Source: Microbacter margulisiae (GTDB lineage: Bacteria > Bacteroidota > Bacteroidia > Bacteroidales > Paludibacteraceae). From it: a DNA stretch of 64,000 nucleotides. The DNA is taken from positions 1,116,001-1,180,000 of the forward strand of contig NZ_JACHYB010000001.1 in NCBI RefSeq assembly GCF_014192515.1, in the 5' to 3' direction. This document shows positions 34,540 to 44,588 of the stretch, in pieces. A program made the translations under genes and the position numbers. The stretch's first letter is position 1; each line of letters opens with the position of its first letter. The notes under the pieces are model-generated. The model was not told the origin of the DNA. It saw only the letters and a program-made list of their open reading frames with translations, and made no database searches.

Positions 34540-34608
34540 GTTTTTCATGGTATTAGATTTAAGGTTAACAAAAGACTGTGGTTGTCGGGAGACAACCCTT
34601 TCTATTTT
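34540..34608 (+). ncRNA. Candidate small RNA, about 70 nt
   Basis: The sequence after the orphan promoter runs through TTTTTCATGGTATTAGATTT and AAGGTTAACAAAAGACTG, then a perfect hairpin GGTTGTC-GGGA-GACAACC (34580-34597) followed by CTTTCTATTTT, which resembles a terminator. No open frame is present. I have an impression of near-identical strings in other Bacteroidales genomes but cannot check it. It may be a small RNA or a leader fragment. The next plus-strand gene is more than 7 kb away. Confidence 0.5.
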
Positions 34609-34704
34609 AAAAACATCCCTTCTTCCCTTATGAAGTCATCAACTCTGCGATAAAATTACTTCATCAGCATTGTAGCCTTTCCTATCTTAGTTCAGATAAA
34701 AAAA

Positions 34705-34732
34705 CGTCATTAACAGAAACCTGTTAATGACG
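34705..34732 (-). terminator. Terminator of the hexuronate transporter gene
   Basis: A perfect 12-bp stem CGTCATTAACAG/CTGTTAATGACG has a four-base loop and, on the minus strand, is followed by seven T. It lies about 54 bases past the transporter stop. Confidence 0.9.
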
Positions 34733-34785
34733 CCATCCAAAATTAATTACACTAATCTATCTACTCTATCACTCTACTTCTATTT

Positions 34786-36171
34786 CTACAAATCGGTAAT
34801 AATTTTGAATTTTGGGACTAACATCTTTATCAATGCCCATGCAATTAAATAAGCAAAAGCACAGACAGCAAACATAATTCCATAAGCAACACTGGCCTTC
34901 AAAGTCCCATCAAGATGGCCAGCTAATAATTGGACTAAAACTCCACCAACACCACCTGCAGTCGTTCCAATGCCGGTAATCGTCCCAACTGCTTTCTTTG
35001 GAAACATGTCTGATACTGTAGTAAACAAATTAGCAGACCATGCCTGGTGAGCTGCCCCTCCAATACATACCATTGCAATAGCAGCTACAATACCATATGA
35101 ATTAGCTAATGGCTGGGTGGCCAATAAAGCTAATGGCGCACACGCAATCAACAACATGGCTGTCATGCGGGCTTTATATGTTGACCACCCTTTATTCATA
35201 AACGATAAAGGAATGGCTCCGCCGTAAATAGACCCCACAATAGCAATACCAAATACAATAAAGTTTGAGATCATTACATAGTCAGCCGTTTGATCAGGAC
35301 TTAATCCAACACAGAATTGCTGTTTTACATAAGTAGGTAGCCAAAATAATAAGAACCACCAAATGCCATCAGTCATAAACTTACCCACCAGAAAAGCCCA
35401 TGTTTGGCGATATGCCAACATTTTACCCCAGGAAATTTTTTTCACAACTTCTTCATCGGATGCATTTATAACGGCTTCGTCTTTATCGCTATGAATATAG
35501 TCATATTCGGTCTGGGTCACTTTTCCTTTGGCGAGCATTTCTTTGGGAGTTCCATAAAAGACCAGCCAAAAGACCAGCCAAATAAGTCCAATTATTCCCG
35601 TTAGAATGAAAGCCATTTGCCAACCTGCAAAAATGCCTAAAAATTCATGCCCCTTCCCCCATAACAATAGTGCCCAAGGGACAAAAAGAGCACAAATCAT
35701 AGCACCAATATTGGAACCAGAATTAAAAATCCCAGTTGCTAAAGCTCTCTCTTTCTTGGGAAACCATTCAGCTACAGTCTTAACAGAAGCAGGAAAGTTG
35801 CCGGCTTCACCAGCACCAAAAATGCTTCTTATGATACCTTGGGCTACTATAGTCTTCCCTACAAAAGCACTCATGATGCCCGCAAAAGACCAAATAATCA
35901 GAGAGAACATTAACCCTAACCTTGTGCCGATTTTATCAATTATTGCCCCTGCAAAAATGGTAAAAAGAGCATAGAAAAGAGTAAACACAGAAGTTAAGTA
36001 CGAAAAATCCTGAGGAGTCCAACCAAAACCTTGTGCAGAGCAAAAGTAATCTTTTAGAAATCCAATTACATTGCGATCCATGTAATTAATTGTTGTCGAA
36101 AATAACAACAAACTAACTATAATCCATCTGTACCGACCGAATTTTTCTGTCATCCCGTTGTCTTTATTCAT
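34786..36171 (-). CDS. exuT: ExuT-type hexuronate MFS transporter
   Basis: 461 residues with about 12 spans. The first motif RWIIVSLLLFSTTINYMDRN is that of the anion:cation symporter family (ExuT/GudP). The loop IIDKIGTRLGLMFSLIIWSF and the motif SIFGAGEAGNFPASVKTVAE with FPKKERALATGIFNSGSNIG are highly conserved in that family. It brings glucuronate or galacturonate into the cell by proton symport. The gene follows eda by 33 bases and ends the hexuronate cluster. Specificity between the two uronates cannot be read. Confidence 0.92.
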   Translation of the reverse strand: MNKDNGMTEKFGRYRWIIVSLLLFSTTINYMDRNVIGFLKDYFCSAQGFGWTPQDFSYLTSVFTLFYALFTIFAGAIIDKIGTRLGLMFSLIIWSFAGIMSAFVGKTIVAQGIIRSIFGAGEAGNFPASVKTVAEWFPKKERALATGIFNSGSNIGAMICALFVPWALLLWGKGHEFLGIFAGWQMAFILTGIIGLIWLVFWLVFYGTPKEMLAKGKVTQTEYDYIHSDKDEAVINASDEEVVKKISWGKMLAYRQTWAFLVGKFMTDGIWWFLLFWLPTYVKQQFCVGLSPDQTADYVMISNFIVFGIAIVGSIYGGAIPLSFMNKGWSTYKARMTAMLLIACAPLALLATQPLANSYGIVAAIAMVCIGGAAHQAWSANLFTTVSDMFPKKAVGTITGIGTTAGGVGGVLVQLLAGHLDGTLKASVAYGIMFAVCAFAYLIAWALIKMLVPKFKIITDL

Positions 36172-36204
36172 GATAATGATTTTATAGGATTGATATTAAA
36201 AACT

Positions 36205-36873
36205 TTATAGCTTTGCCTTTTGAATGCTTTCTAATGAAGCTTTACATAGTTCCGTAATAATATTCCATTCCTGATGAGCCACAACTTCTTTGGGAAACAA
36301 ATTAGATCCCATGCCTACACATGCAACTCCTGCTTTAAACCAAGCCAGCAGATTTTCATCCGTTGGTTCTACTCCTCCTGTAACCATTATATTTGTCCAA
36401 GGCATAGGCGCTTTTACGTTTTTGACGAATGACGGACCCCCGACATTACTGGCTGGAAAAACCTTCACTACGTCAGCGCCCAATTCCTGTGCCATCCCAA
36501 TCTCGCTCACAGAGCCACACCCAGGAATATATGGCACACACCGTCTATTGCATACTTTGAAAATATCAGGATTTAGAATTGGACTTACTACAAAATTAGC
36601 TCCCAACTGTAAATAAAGTGAGGCGGTTCCAGCATCCACGATTGTCCCAACTCCCATAATCATGTCCGGGCAATGTTTATTACTCCATTTCGTTACCTCA
36701 GCAAATACTTCGTGTGCAAAATCGCCCCGGTTGGTAAACTCAAAAGCGCGTACACCTCCTTCGTAGCAAGCCTTAATCACATTCTTTGCTACATCAACAT
36801 CCTGATGATAAAATACCGGCACCATCCCTGTTTCGAGCATAGCCGATAATACTTGAATTTTATTGAAACGCAT
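36205..36873 (-). CDS. eda: KDPG / KHG aldolase
   Basis: 222 residues of a class I (beta/alpha)8 aldolase. Visible sites are the conserved glutamate in [20 protein letters not shown] (with the glycine-rich turn), [20 protein letters not shown], and the Schiff-base lysine in [15 protein letters not shown], with [10 protein letters not shown] near the end. It splits 2-keto-3-deoxy-6-phosphogluconate into pyruvate and glyceraldehyde-3-phosphate, the last step of uronate breakdown. It has kdgK 94 bases upstream and exuT 33 bases downstream. Confidence 0.95.
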   Translation of the reverse strand: MRFNKIQVLSAMLETGMVPVFYHQDVDVAKNVIKACYEGGVRAFEFTNRGDFAHEVFAEVTKWSNKHCPDMIMGVGTIVDAGTASLYLQLGANFVVSPILNPDIFKVCNRRCVPYIPGCGSVSEIGMAQELGADVVKVFPASNVGGPSFVKNVKAPMPWTNIMVTGGVEPTDENLLAWFKAGVACVGMGSNLFPKEVVAHQEWNIITELCKASLESIQKAKL

Positions 36874-36967
36874 AGTATATAAATTAGAATTTGATCGTCA
36901 ATAATACGACGGAGAATCAGATTGATAGGCATTTGACCTATTATACAATCTTATATTTATCAGCAAT

Positions 36968-38011
36968 TTATCGTGAAACGCGTCCACTTACATCCCCCTT
37001 CATCAGATTCTCCACTTCACTCACCGTTACCAAATTGAAATCACCATAAATGGTATGCTTCAAACAAGAAGCCGCTACTGCAAAATTCAATGCTGTTTGG
37101 TCATCATTTGTATAAGTAAGTAGACCATAAATTAATCCACCCATGAAAGAATCGCCACCACCAACGCGGTCTACAATATGGGTAATATCATAACGAGCTG
37201 ATTGATATAATGTTTTACCGTCATATAAACAACCTCCCCATGTATTGTGATTGGCATTAATGGAACCCCTCAAAGTGATAATCACTTTTTTGGCACGTGG
37301 AAAACGTTCCATCAATTGCTTGCAAACCGATTCAAACTCAGCAGCATTAATTTGACCATTGGTATTTTCAACATCAAATGACTCAGGTTTTATGCCAAAT
37401 ACTTTTTCAGCATCTTCTTCATTACCTAAAATGATATCACAGCCACTTACCAAAGCTGGCATGATTTCAGATGCCTGTTTCCCATATTTCCATAAATTCT
37501 TGCGATAATTTAAATCACACGATACGGTAACCCCCATTTTATTTGCTACCTGAATAGCTTCTAAACAAGCATCAGCAGCGCCTTGAGATAATGCTGGAGT
37601 TATTCCTGTCCAATGAAACCAATCTACATTGGCAAAGACTTCTTCCCATTTAATCATCCCCGGTTGAATGTCGGCAATTGACGAATGAGAACGATCGTAC
37701 ACTACTTTGCTTGGGCGTGCCACCGCTCCTGTTTCCAAAAAATAAATGCCAACACGTTCTCCACCCCGAAGCACGTGATCTGTTTTTACTCCATTCTTAT
37801 GAAGCTCTTTAATGCACCAATCAGCAATATCATTCTGTGGTAAGCGAGTAACAAAGTCGGCACACATACCATAATTTGCCAACGAGACCGCAACATTAGC
37901 CTCGCCACCACCAAACGATGCGTTTAATTGTGTTGCTTGACTAAAACGCTCATAACCAGGTGTTGCTAAACGCAACATGATTTCTCCAAACGTTACAATT
38001 TTCTTATTCAT
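36968..38011 (-). CDS. kdgK: 2-keto-3-deoxygluconate kinase (PfkB family)
   Basis: 347 residues of a ribokinase/PfkB sugar kinase. The first PfkB pattern is seen as FGGGEANVAVSLANYGMCAD, and the second as DRVGGGDSFMGGLIYGLL, which holds the catalytic aspartate and the anion-hole glycines. It phosphorylates 2-keto-3-deoxygluconate to KDPG, the substrate of the next enzyme, Eda. The neighbours make this assignment firm. It lies 154 bases after uxaC; no promoter is obvious in that gap. Confidence 0.93.
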   Translation of the reverse strand: MNKKIVTFGEIMLRLATPGYERFSQATQLNASFGGGEANVAVSLANYGMCADFVTRLPQNDIADWCIKELHKNGVKTDHVLRGGERVGIYFLETGAVARPSKVVYDRSHSSIADIQPGMIKWEEVFANVDWFHWTGITPALSQGAADACLEAIQVANKMGVTVSCDLNYRKNLWKYGKQASEIMPALVSGCDIILGNEEDAEKVFGIKPESFDVENTNGQINAAEFESVCKQLMERFPRAKKVIITLRGSINANHNTWGGCLYDGKTLYQSARYDITHIVDRVGGGDSFMGGLIYGLLTYTNDDQTALNFAVAASCLKHTIYGDFNLVTVSEVENLMKGDVSGRVSR

Positions 38012-38165
38012 TATTTTTATCTGTTATAAAATTGGTTCTCCAATATCAGCTGCAAAGAAACAATTTTTTTCTTACAAAAAAACGCAGTAAGAGTCACTTT
38101 TCTTCAAATCATAAAAAGACTGCAACAAAAAAATAAAAGAACCAACCAGAAAAATGATATTTAGC

Positions 38166-39572
38166 CTAAAATTGAAAATAATCTACAGCATTTTTGTAGC
38201 AAACCGCCTCAACCATTTTTCCAATAAAATTCAATTCACTTGCCGGCAGCTTTCCTTTTTCAACATCGTTGCCAAGTAAATTACATAATATACGACGAAA
38301 ATACTCATGGCGAGGATAAGAAAGAAAGCTTCGGGAATCAGTCAGCATACCTACAAAACGACTCAATAAACCCATCAAAGATAGTGAATTCAGTTGAGCT
38401 GTAATGCCTGCTTCCTGATCAAGAAACCACCAACCGGAACCAAACTGTATTTTTCCTGCAACACTCCCATCCTGATAGTTACCAATCATTGTTGCGATTA
38501 AATCATTATCGCGTGGGTTTAAATTGTATAAAATTGTTTTGGCCAATTGATTCTTTAAATCTAACTGATTCAAAAACTTTGACATTGATTTGGCTACAGT
38601 AAAGTCACCAATTGAATCAAATCCGGTGTCGGGACCCAGTGAAGTCAGTAGTCGTGTATTATTATCTCGTAAGGCACCATAATGGAACTGCTGCACCCAA
38701 CCTGCAGCCCAATCCATAATTGCCAAATCAAATAAAATAGCTGATTTGATTTTACGAATTTCATCCATTTGCAGAGCTTTTCCAGACATTACCTTCTTAA
38801 AAATAGAATCAACTTCTGCAGCTGTGTAATCTTCAGCATAAAACTCTTCAATGCCATGATCACTCAGCTTACATCCCATGGATGCAAAGAAATCGTGTCT
38901 TTTTTGTAAGGCTAGCATCAAATCTGTATATGTCGTAATAGAAACACCAGAAACTTCGGATAGTTTCTCAATATATGCGCGATATTTAACAGGATCTTCC
39001 ACTGCCATTGCTTTGTCCGGACGCCAAGCAGGCAGTACTCTGATTTCAAATCCTTGATCACGCAAAGATTGATGATATTCTAATGAATCAACCGGATCAT
39101 CTGTTGTACAAACCGTTTCTACATTAAATTTTTTCATTAAACCTCTGGCAGAAAACTCTGGAGTTTTTAATTTCAACGTACACTCATCATAAATAGCCCG
39201 GGCAGATTCTGGTTTTAGTAACGTATTGACGCCAAATGCCCGTTGTAATTCCAAATGAGTCCAATGATACAAAGGATTACGCATGGTATATGGTACCGTT
39301 TCTGCCCACTTTTCAAATTTTTCCCAGTCGGTAGTGTCTTTCCCGGTGCAATAACGTTCGTCCACACCATTTGTGCGCATTGCTCTCCATTTATAATGAT
39401 CACCTTCTAACCAAATTTGACCTAAATTGTCGAATTGGCGGTCTTTGGCAATGAATTCAGGATTTAGGTGACAATGAAAATCTATGATTGGCATATTTTT
39501 CGCGTGTTCATGATACAAACGCTGCGCTGTTTCTGTTTCGAGCAAGAAATGCTCATCCATAAATTCTTTCAT
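38166..39572 (-). CDS. uxaC: Glucuronate (uronate) isomerase
   Basis: 468 residues of UxaC, an unusual amidohydrolase-fold isomerase. Marks: MPIIDFHCHLNPEFIAKDRQ (metal-binding HxH), EGDHYKWRAMRTNGV, TTDDPVDSLEYHQ, and RVLPAWRPDKAM in the barrel; WWFLDQEAGITAQLN and MLTDSRSFLSYPRHEYFRRI toward the end. It converts D-glucuronate to D-fructuronate and D-galacturonate to D-tagaturonate. It is first in the cluster, with a palindromic operator over its promoter. The following steps (UxaB/UxuB and UxaA/UxuA) are not encoded in this window. Confidence 0.97.
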   Translation of the reverse strand: MKEFMDEHFLLETETAQRLYHEHAKNMPIIDFHCHLNPEFIAKDRQFDNLGQIWLEGDHYKWRAMRTNGVDERYCTGKDTTDWEKFEKWAETVPYTMRNPLYHWTHLELQRAFGVNTLLKPESARAIYDECTLKLKTPEFSARGLMKKFNVETVCTTDDPVDSLEYHQSLRDQGFEIRVLPAWRPDKAMAVEDPVKYRAYIEKLSEVSGVSITTYTDLMLALQKRHDFFASMGCKLSDHGIEEFYAEDYTAAEVDSIFKKVMSGKALQMDEIRKIKSAILFDLAIMDWAAGWVQQFHYGALRDNNTRLLTSLGPDTGFDSIGDFTVAKSMSKFLNQLDLKNQLAKTILYNLNPRDNDLIATMIGNYQDGSVAGKIQFGSGWWFLDQEAGITAQLNSLSLMGLLSRFVGMLTDSRSFLSYPRHEYFRRILCNLLGNDVEKGKLPASELNFIGKMVEAVCYKNAVDYFQF

Positions 39573-39645
39573 GCTTTTATGAGTTTAAAGTTTGAATTAT
39601 ATATTTGTTTTACAATGTATTGTGTTTTGTGTATTTCAAATCGTG

Positions 39646-39661
39646 TTCGTGCACGAAGATA
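39646..39661 (-). promoter_or_regulatory. Operator palindrome over the uxaC promoter
   Basis: TTCGTGCACGAA (39646-39657) is a perfect 12-bp palindrome of a LacI- or GntR-like type. On the minus strand it overlaps TATCTTCG (39661-39654), a near match of the -7 element. A repressor bound here would switch off uxaC and perhaps the genes after it. Confidence 0.6.
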
Positions 39662-39788
39662 AGAAAATTTCTACGTATTAAGCGCCAAGAATTTTCAATC
39701 TCAGTATATTTGATTTGTTTTTTGCTTATTTAACAAACAAATCTAAGGTATCATTACATAGCCTGAGTGACGATCAATTTTTACTAAT

Positions 39789-41339
39789 TTAATCATCAAA
39801 ATCAGAGCTTTCTGGGAGGATTAGTTTTGCGTCTGTTTCATTCAGGGATTCCACGCTGCGTAATTTACGTTGGATAGCCTTAGTACGCTTTCCGATAACA
39901 TCGTCCAATTGATTTAGACCGGTTTGAATATTATTTTGAGCCTTCTGCATTAAGCCTCCAAAGTTTTCGAATTCTTTTTTGACCGCTCCCAAAATTTGCC
40001 AAACTTCACTGCTTCGTTTTTGAATTGCTAAAGTACGAAAGCCCATTTGCAAACTATTAAGAATTGCAGCCAGCGTAGTCGGGCCTGTAACAACAATTTT
40101 GTATGTACGTTGCAACTCCTCCAATAAGCTGGCTTTGCGAACTACCTCGGCATAAATACCCTCAAACGGCAGAAACATAATACCAAAATCAGTAGTGTTT
40201 GGTGGATCAAGATATTTGTCACTTATATCCTTAGCCATTTTTTTGATCGTGATTTCCAAATTTTTTTGTGCAGCTTCAATTAAAAGTAAATCACCTGTAT
40301 CATAAGCAGTTTGCAATTGCTCATATACATCTTTGGGAAATTTAGCATCAATAGGAAGCCAAACCCGGGCATTATCATCGCTCGCTCCCGGAAGTTTTAT
40401 GGCAAACTCGACCAAATCATTGCTATTGATTTTTGTTTTAACATTCGCTTCATATTGATCCGGTGCTAAAATTTGTTCTAACAACATAGCTAGTTGTACC
40501 TCACCAATACCGCCTCGCATTTTTACATTACTCAGTACTCTCTTTAGGCCACCAACATCCTGCGCAAGAGTTTGCATCTCTCCCAAACCTCTTTGCACTT
40601 CAAGAAGTTGTTTCCCAACGGTTTCAAAACTTTGGCCTAATCGATCGCTTAAGGTTTTTTCCAGTTTTTCTTCGACCGTTATCCGGATTGATTCCAGTTT
40701 AGTTTCAGTATTTCTCACCAATTCTGTTTGTTTAAGCTCCATTTGCTCAAACCTTTCTTTTTGCAAGGTATTCAAAGCATTGATATTTTTATCTAATGTT
40801 GCCTGAACCTGGTTTTGCAATATTAAAATCTTTTCTTCCACTTTATTGGTGATCTTCTCTAATTGTTCTACTGTTTTTGACGTAAGTTCCTGCTGCTCTT
40901 TTGTCAGCTCATCAAACTTAGAACGTTGTTCTGTTGTAAAATCTTTTAGATTAATTGACAACGCATCTCTATTTGCCTGATTATTATTGTCAATTTTCAA
41001 CATTAAGCCTTCAATCTTTTGAGCCAAAGTTTCATTGATTTCTTTTAAGGCATTGTGAGTTTGTTGTGTAATTAGCTGTAAAGTTTGTGTTTGTTCCGTT
41101 CTAAAATCTTTCAATGTTTCATTCAGTTCTCTCCGGTTTTCTTTGGCAACAGCGGAATTTTCATCACGATTGGTTTTAAATTCTTCCTTCAAATTCAGTT
41201 CAAGCCGACTCAAATTGTTTTGCAGCTCTGCTATCTTATTTCTTAACTCTTCTTCATTCTGAGGTTTCTTCACTAACTGGAGAAGAAAGATGATGAATAC
41301 AAAAATTAGAATGACGATTATCAGTACAGTACTTATCAT
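39789..41339 (-). CDS. rmuC: RmuC-family DNA recombination protein
   Basis: 516 residues. A membrane span at the N-terminus (STVLIIVILIFVFIIFLLQL) is followed by a long coiled coil to about residue 240 (rich in Glu, Lys, Leu, Gln), then the RmuC nuclease-like domain: SNVKMRGGIGEVQLAMLLEQ, LPGASDDNARVWLPIDAKFP, ISDKYLDPPNTTDFGIMFLP and VTGPTTLAAILNSLQMGFR. RmuC limits recombination at inverted repeats. It stands alone on the minus strand. Confidence 0.95.
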   Translation of the reverse strand: MISTVLIIVILIFVFIIFLLQLVKKPQNEEELRNKIAELQNNLSRLELNLKEEFKTNRDENSAVAKENRRELNETLKDFRTEQTQTLQLITQQTHNALKEINETLAQKIEGLMLKIDNNNQANRDALSINLKDFTTEQRSKFDELTKEQQELTSKTVEQLEKITNKVEEKILILQNQVQATLDKNINALNTLQKERFEQMELKQTELVRNTETKLESIRITVEEKLEKTLSDRLGQSFETVGKQLLEVQRGLGEMQTLAQDVGGLKRVLSNVKMRGGIGEVQLAMLLEQILAPDQYEANVKTKINSNDLVEFAIKLPGASDDNARVWLPIDAKFPKDVYEQLQTAYDTGDLLLIEAAQKNLEITIKKMAKDISDKYLDPPNTTDFGIMFLPFEGIYAEVVRKASLLEELQRTYKIVVTGPTTLAAILNSLQMGFRTLAIQKRSSEVWQILGAVKKEFENFGGLMQKAQNNIQTGLNQLDDVIGKRTKAIQRKLRSVESLNETDAKLILPESSDFDD

Positions 41340-41663
41340 TTTTGTGAGTTTTATAGATCAAATATCTAAAAATCAAAGCATATAACGTTAACCTGTTACA
41401 CTACCAGCATGAATGCAGAGGCTAAAATACAAAGATAACAATATTGACTAAGACTATCTCAAATTAGAAAGCTACCCTTTATTTTCTCCTTATGACTTGC
41501 CTTCTCATGCCACTATGTTAAAATAAATCCTGCGCAAAAAAGTATCGCTATTGGATAAAATTTATTCATAATATTCTCTTAGTGGATGTTACTTTTGCAT
41601 ATAAAATAATGAATGAGTGTTTTGCTCTATCATCAAGCAGTAAATCATCTAAATCGTAATTCC
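41340..41663. other. Intergenic region with the GH2-gene promoter
   Basis: Apart from TACTTTTG (41590-41597) on the plus strand, a -7 element, nothing is recognised. Its position would put the transcript start near 41605, so the first ATG at 41613 would have almost no leader. Confidence 0.5.
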
Positions 41664-44588
41664 ATGCAACAATTCAGAAGTCTTATATTGAAGGGCGCTA
41701 TCCCATTGATTGCTCTTTTACTTTCTTCCGCAATGTTAGGGCAAAACGGGACTATCAAACAAATAAAGTTAAGTGATTTTCAAATGCAATCGTCCACCCT
41801 TATCACAGTAGATGGACAAACTCTTTCATCCGCTTCATATCAGTCTCCCGTTTATTGGTTTCCGGTAAAAGTACCCTCAACAGTACTTACCGGATTGGTA
41901 GCAAATCATATCTATCCCGATCCATATATTGGATTGAATAACATGCTAATCCCTGATGCATCAGATAGTTTTAATAAAAAATACAACTTGTCACAATATA
42001 GTTTTTTACCTGGACATGTAAACCCATGGTCAAAACCATATTGGTACCGTACAAAATTCAATGTGCCGTTTGAAGATAGAGGGAGACATTTTCAGCTCAT
42101 TTTCAAAGGTATTAATTATCGTGCTGCCGTTTGGCTTAACGGGCAACAAATTGCTGATTCCACACAAATGGCCGGTATGTTTGGTGAATATAGTCTGGAT
42201 GTAAGCGGTGCTATTCAGGCAGGACAGCAAAACGTTTTGGCCGTTAAGATCTATCCGCTGGACTTCCCGGGAACTCCTGCAGATGAACAATTAAAAGCAA
42301 TGGGGCCTTTCTTTGAAAATGGAGGTCCTACGGGTGATATAGGGAAAAATGTTACGATGCTTTGTTCTGTGGGTTGGGATTGGATTCCTCCGGTTCGCGA
42401 TCGCAACATGGGTATCTGGCAACCTGTTTATTTAAGAACAACAGGTGATGTCACCATTGGAAATCCACATATAGTTACCATCCTTCCGCAATTACCGGAT
42501 ACCACTATTGCTAATATCTCGTTGTCCCTTTCCTTATATAATTCAGGACGTAATGCAACTCAGGGAAAACTCGTCATTACGATTAAACCTGAGAATTTTA
42601 TTGGAAAATCATTTTCATTTTCAAGACAACTATCAATAAAAGCTAATCAAGATAACTGTCTTTCATTTAATCCTTTCAACGAACCTCTTTTACACATAAA
42701 AAATCCTCATCTTTGGTGGTCTTTTGATCATGGTAAACCTAATTTATATCGCATTAAACTGGCATATTTCATTGACAATAAACTATCTGATGACACATCT
42801 TTTGTGTTTGGCATTCGCTCCGTTTCGTCCAAATTGACCCATGTGCCGGGAAAATTTCCACGCCGTGATTTTTATGTAAACGGTAAAAAAGTAAATCTGG
42901 TCGGTGGAGCTTGGGTTCCTGACATGATGCTCAATCGAGACTCAACGCGATATGCTTATGAATTACAACTTTGTCGTAATGCCCATGCAAATCTTATCCG
43001 CATATGGGGAGGCGGTATAACTCCTCCTGATGCTTTTTTTGATATTGCCGACCGTCTTGGATTATTAGTCTGGTCTGATTTTTGGATCACAGGTGATACG
43101 CAGGGAGAATTTAAGGGATCTCCCAACTGGCCTCTCCAATCAAGTGTTTTTATTAATAATATGACAAGTACAATTCTTCGTATTCGGAATCATCCCAGTT
43201 TATTGGTCTGGACAGGCGGCAATGAAGGACATGCCCGAAAAGAGTTGTACCATGCAATGCGCGACAGCGTCATTGCTTTAGATGGGACACGTCCATTTAT
43301 TCCAAGCTCATCCGGATTCGCAAAAATATCAGCAGAATGGAAAGGATCCTGGCCTGATAACGGTCCTTCCGGGGTTTATAGCGGTGGTCCATATGCATGG
43401 AAAGATCCATTAACGTATTATAATTTGGCAGATCATGCAAAAGACTGGGTCTTTAAAGATGAAACAGGAATACCATCTCAGCCCCCCTATAATATGTTAC
43501 ACAGGATCATTCCCGATCTGGTATGGGATAAAAATGATTCTTTCCCGTTGAATGATTCGTGGGGATATCATGACGCATGCACTGGGGCAGGACGCTATGA
43601 TTCATATTATGCCGATATGGTTAAACGATTTGGAAAACCTGTCAGCATGAAAGATTTTTCACTCAAAATGCAGTTAATGAACGCTATGGGCTATCAGGGA
43701 ATTTTCGAAGCAGCAGGACATATACTTAATGAAAATGGGGGAGTAATGTTATGGAAACTCAATGCAGCCTTCCCCAGTGTCATCTGGCAAATATACGATT
43801 GGTATTTGGAGCCTAACGCCGGTTACTATTTTATGCAAAATGCGTGTGAACCAGTGCATGTACAATTTGATCGGGATGATTCTACAGTAGTAGTTGTTAA
43901 TAGAAGTTACTTGCAGGCGAAATCGGTGATTGTCGAAGCTGCAGGCTATAGCATGGATTCAAAGGCTTTATTTCACCACCATATCATGTTGACAATATCA
44001 CCGGCTGGAGTTCAAAAAGCATTCTCATTGGCGAAGGATATTCATAACTGCCATGGAGTCACATTTATTTTGCTCCATATCAAAAATTCTATAGGTCAAA
44101 CTATTTCCTATAATAGTTACTGGGTTGCTCCTAACGAAAATTTCGCCTCTCTGAGCAGTATGCCTAAAACTCATATAGATGCCAAATTGCTTCAAACAGC
44201 AAGTAAAAAAACAAGTTATAAATGGATGGTACATCTTTCAAATCCAACCGGAAAGATTGCTTTTTTTGTACGCTTGCAATTGATGAATCATAATAACAAG
44301 GAAATACTCCCGTCATTCTGGTCGGCAAATTATATAACATTGAAGCCCTACGAAGCCCGGGATATCACGGTGGAAGTCCCAAAAGCCAAAATCATTTCAT
44401 CCAAACTATCCTTAAGAATAACAGGATGGAATTTGAATAATGAGCGAAAGTTATACGTCCCCCAGATAGTTTTACGAACAAATCAAAAATCACTACATCT
44501 GTTTTATAAAAAAAACAGATGTAGTGATTCCTCAGATTGCCGTATGCAAAGCAAAGTCAAAGTCTATTTAGTTAAGGTGATACGATAA
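41664..44588 (+). CDS. Secreted glycoside hydrolase family 2 enzyme (exo-glucosaminidase / beta-mannosidase-like)
   Basis: From the ATG at 41664 there are 974 residues with a signal peptide (FRSLILKGAIPLIALLLSSA). The layout is GH2: a jelly-roll domain (VPFEDRGRHFQLIFKGINYR, AAVWLNGQQIADS), an Ig-like domain, and a TIM barrel with RIWGGGITPPDAFFDIADRL, the acid/base in LLVWTGGNEGHARKEL and a nucleophile in FKDETGIPSQPPY. The form resembles exo-beta-D-glucosaminidases and endo-beta-mannosidases more than galactosidases. The frame start at 41613 would have almost no leader. The C-terminal 35 or so residues (HLFYKKNRCSDSSDCRMQSK) are unusual and encode the opposite gene's terminator. Confidence 0.87.
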   Translation: MQQFRSLILKGAIPLIALLLSSAMLGQNGTIKQIKLSDFQMQSSTLITVDGQTLSSASYQSPVYWFPVKVPSTVLTGLVANHIYPDPYIGLNNMLIPDASDSFNKKYNLSQYSFLPGHVNPWSKPYWYRTKFNVPFEDRGRHFQLIFKGINYRAAVWLNGQQIADSTQMAGMFGEYSLDVSGAIQAGQQNVLAVKIYPLDFPGTPADEQLKAMGPFFENGGPTGDIGKNVTMLCSVGWDWIPPVRDRNMGIWQPVYLRTTGDVTIGNPHIVTILPQLPDTTIANISLSLSLYNSGRNATQGKLVITIKPENFIGKSFSFSRQLSIKANQDNCLSFNPFNEPLLHIKNPHLWWSFDHGKPNLYRIKLAYFIDNKLSDDTSFVFGIRSVSSKLTHVPGKFPRRDFYVNGKKVNLVGGAWVPDMMLNRDSTRYAYELQLCRNAHANLIRIWGGGITPPDAFFDIADRLGLLVWSDFWITGDTQGEFKGSPNWPLQSSVFINNMTSTILRIRNHPSLLVWTGGNEGHARKELYHAMRDSVIALDGTRPFIPSSSGFAKISAEWKGSWPDNGPSGVYSGGPYAWKDPLTYYNLADHAKDWVFKDETGIPSQPPYNMLHRIIPDLVWDKNDSFPLNDSWGYHDACTGAGRYDSYYADMVKRFGKPVSMKDFSLKMQLMNAMGYQGIFEAAGHILNENGGVMLWKLNAAFPSVIWQIYDWYLEPNAGYYFMQNACEPVHVQFDRDDSTVVVVNRSYLQAKSVIVEAAGYSMDSKALFHHHIMLTISPAGVQKAFSLAKDIHNCHGVTFILLHIKNSIGQTISYNSYWVAPNENFASLSSMPKTHIDAKLLQTASKKTSYKWMVHLSNPTGKIAFFVRLQLMNHNNKEILPSFWSANYITLKPYEARDITVEVPKAKIISSKLSLRITGWNLNNERKLYVPQIVLRTNQKSLHLFYKKNRCSDSSDCRMQSKVKVYLVKVIR
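44488..44529 (-). terminator. Terminator of the lipoprotein gene, inside the GH2 coding end
   Basis: An 18-bp perfect stem (AATCACTACATCTGTTTT and its complement) with a 6-base loop is followed on the minus strand by TTTGATTTG. It lies within the last codons of the convergent GH2 gene, 43 bases beyond the lipoprotein's stop. Confidence 0.85.
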
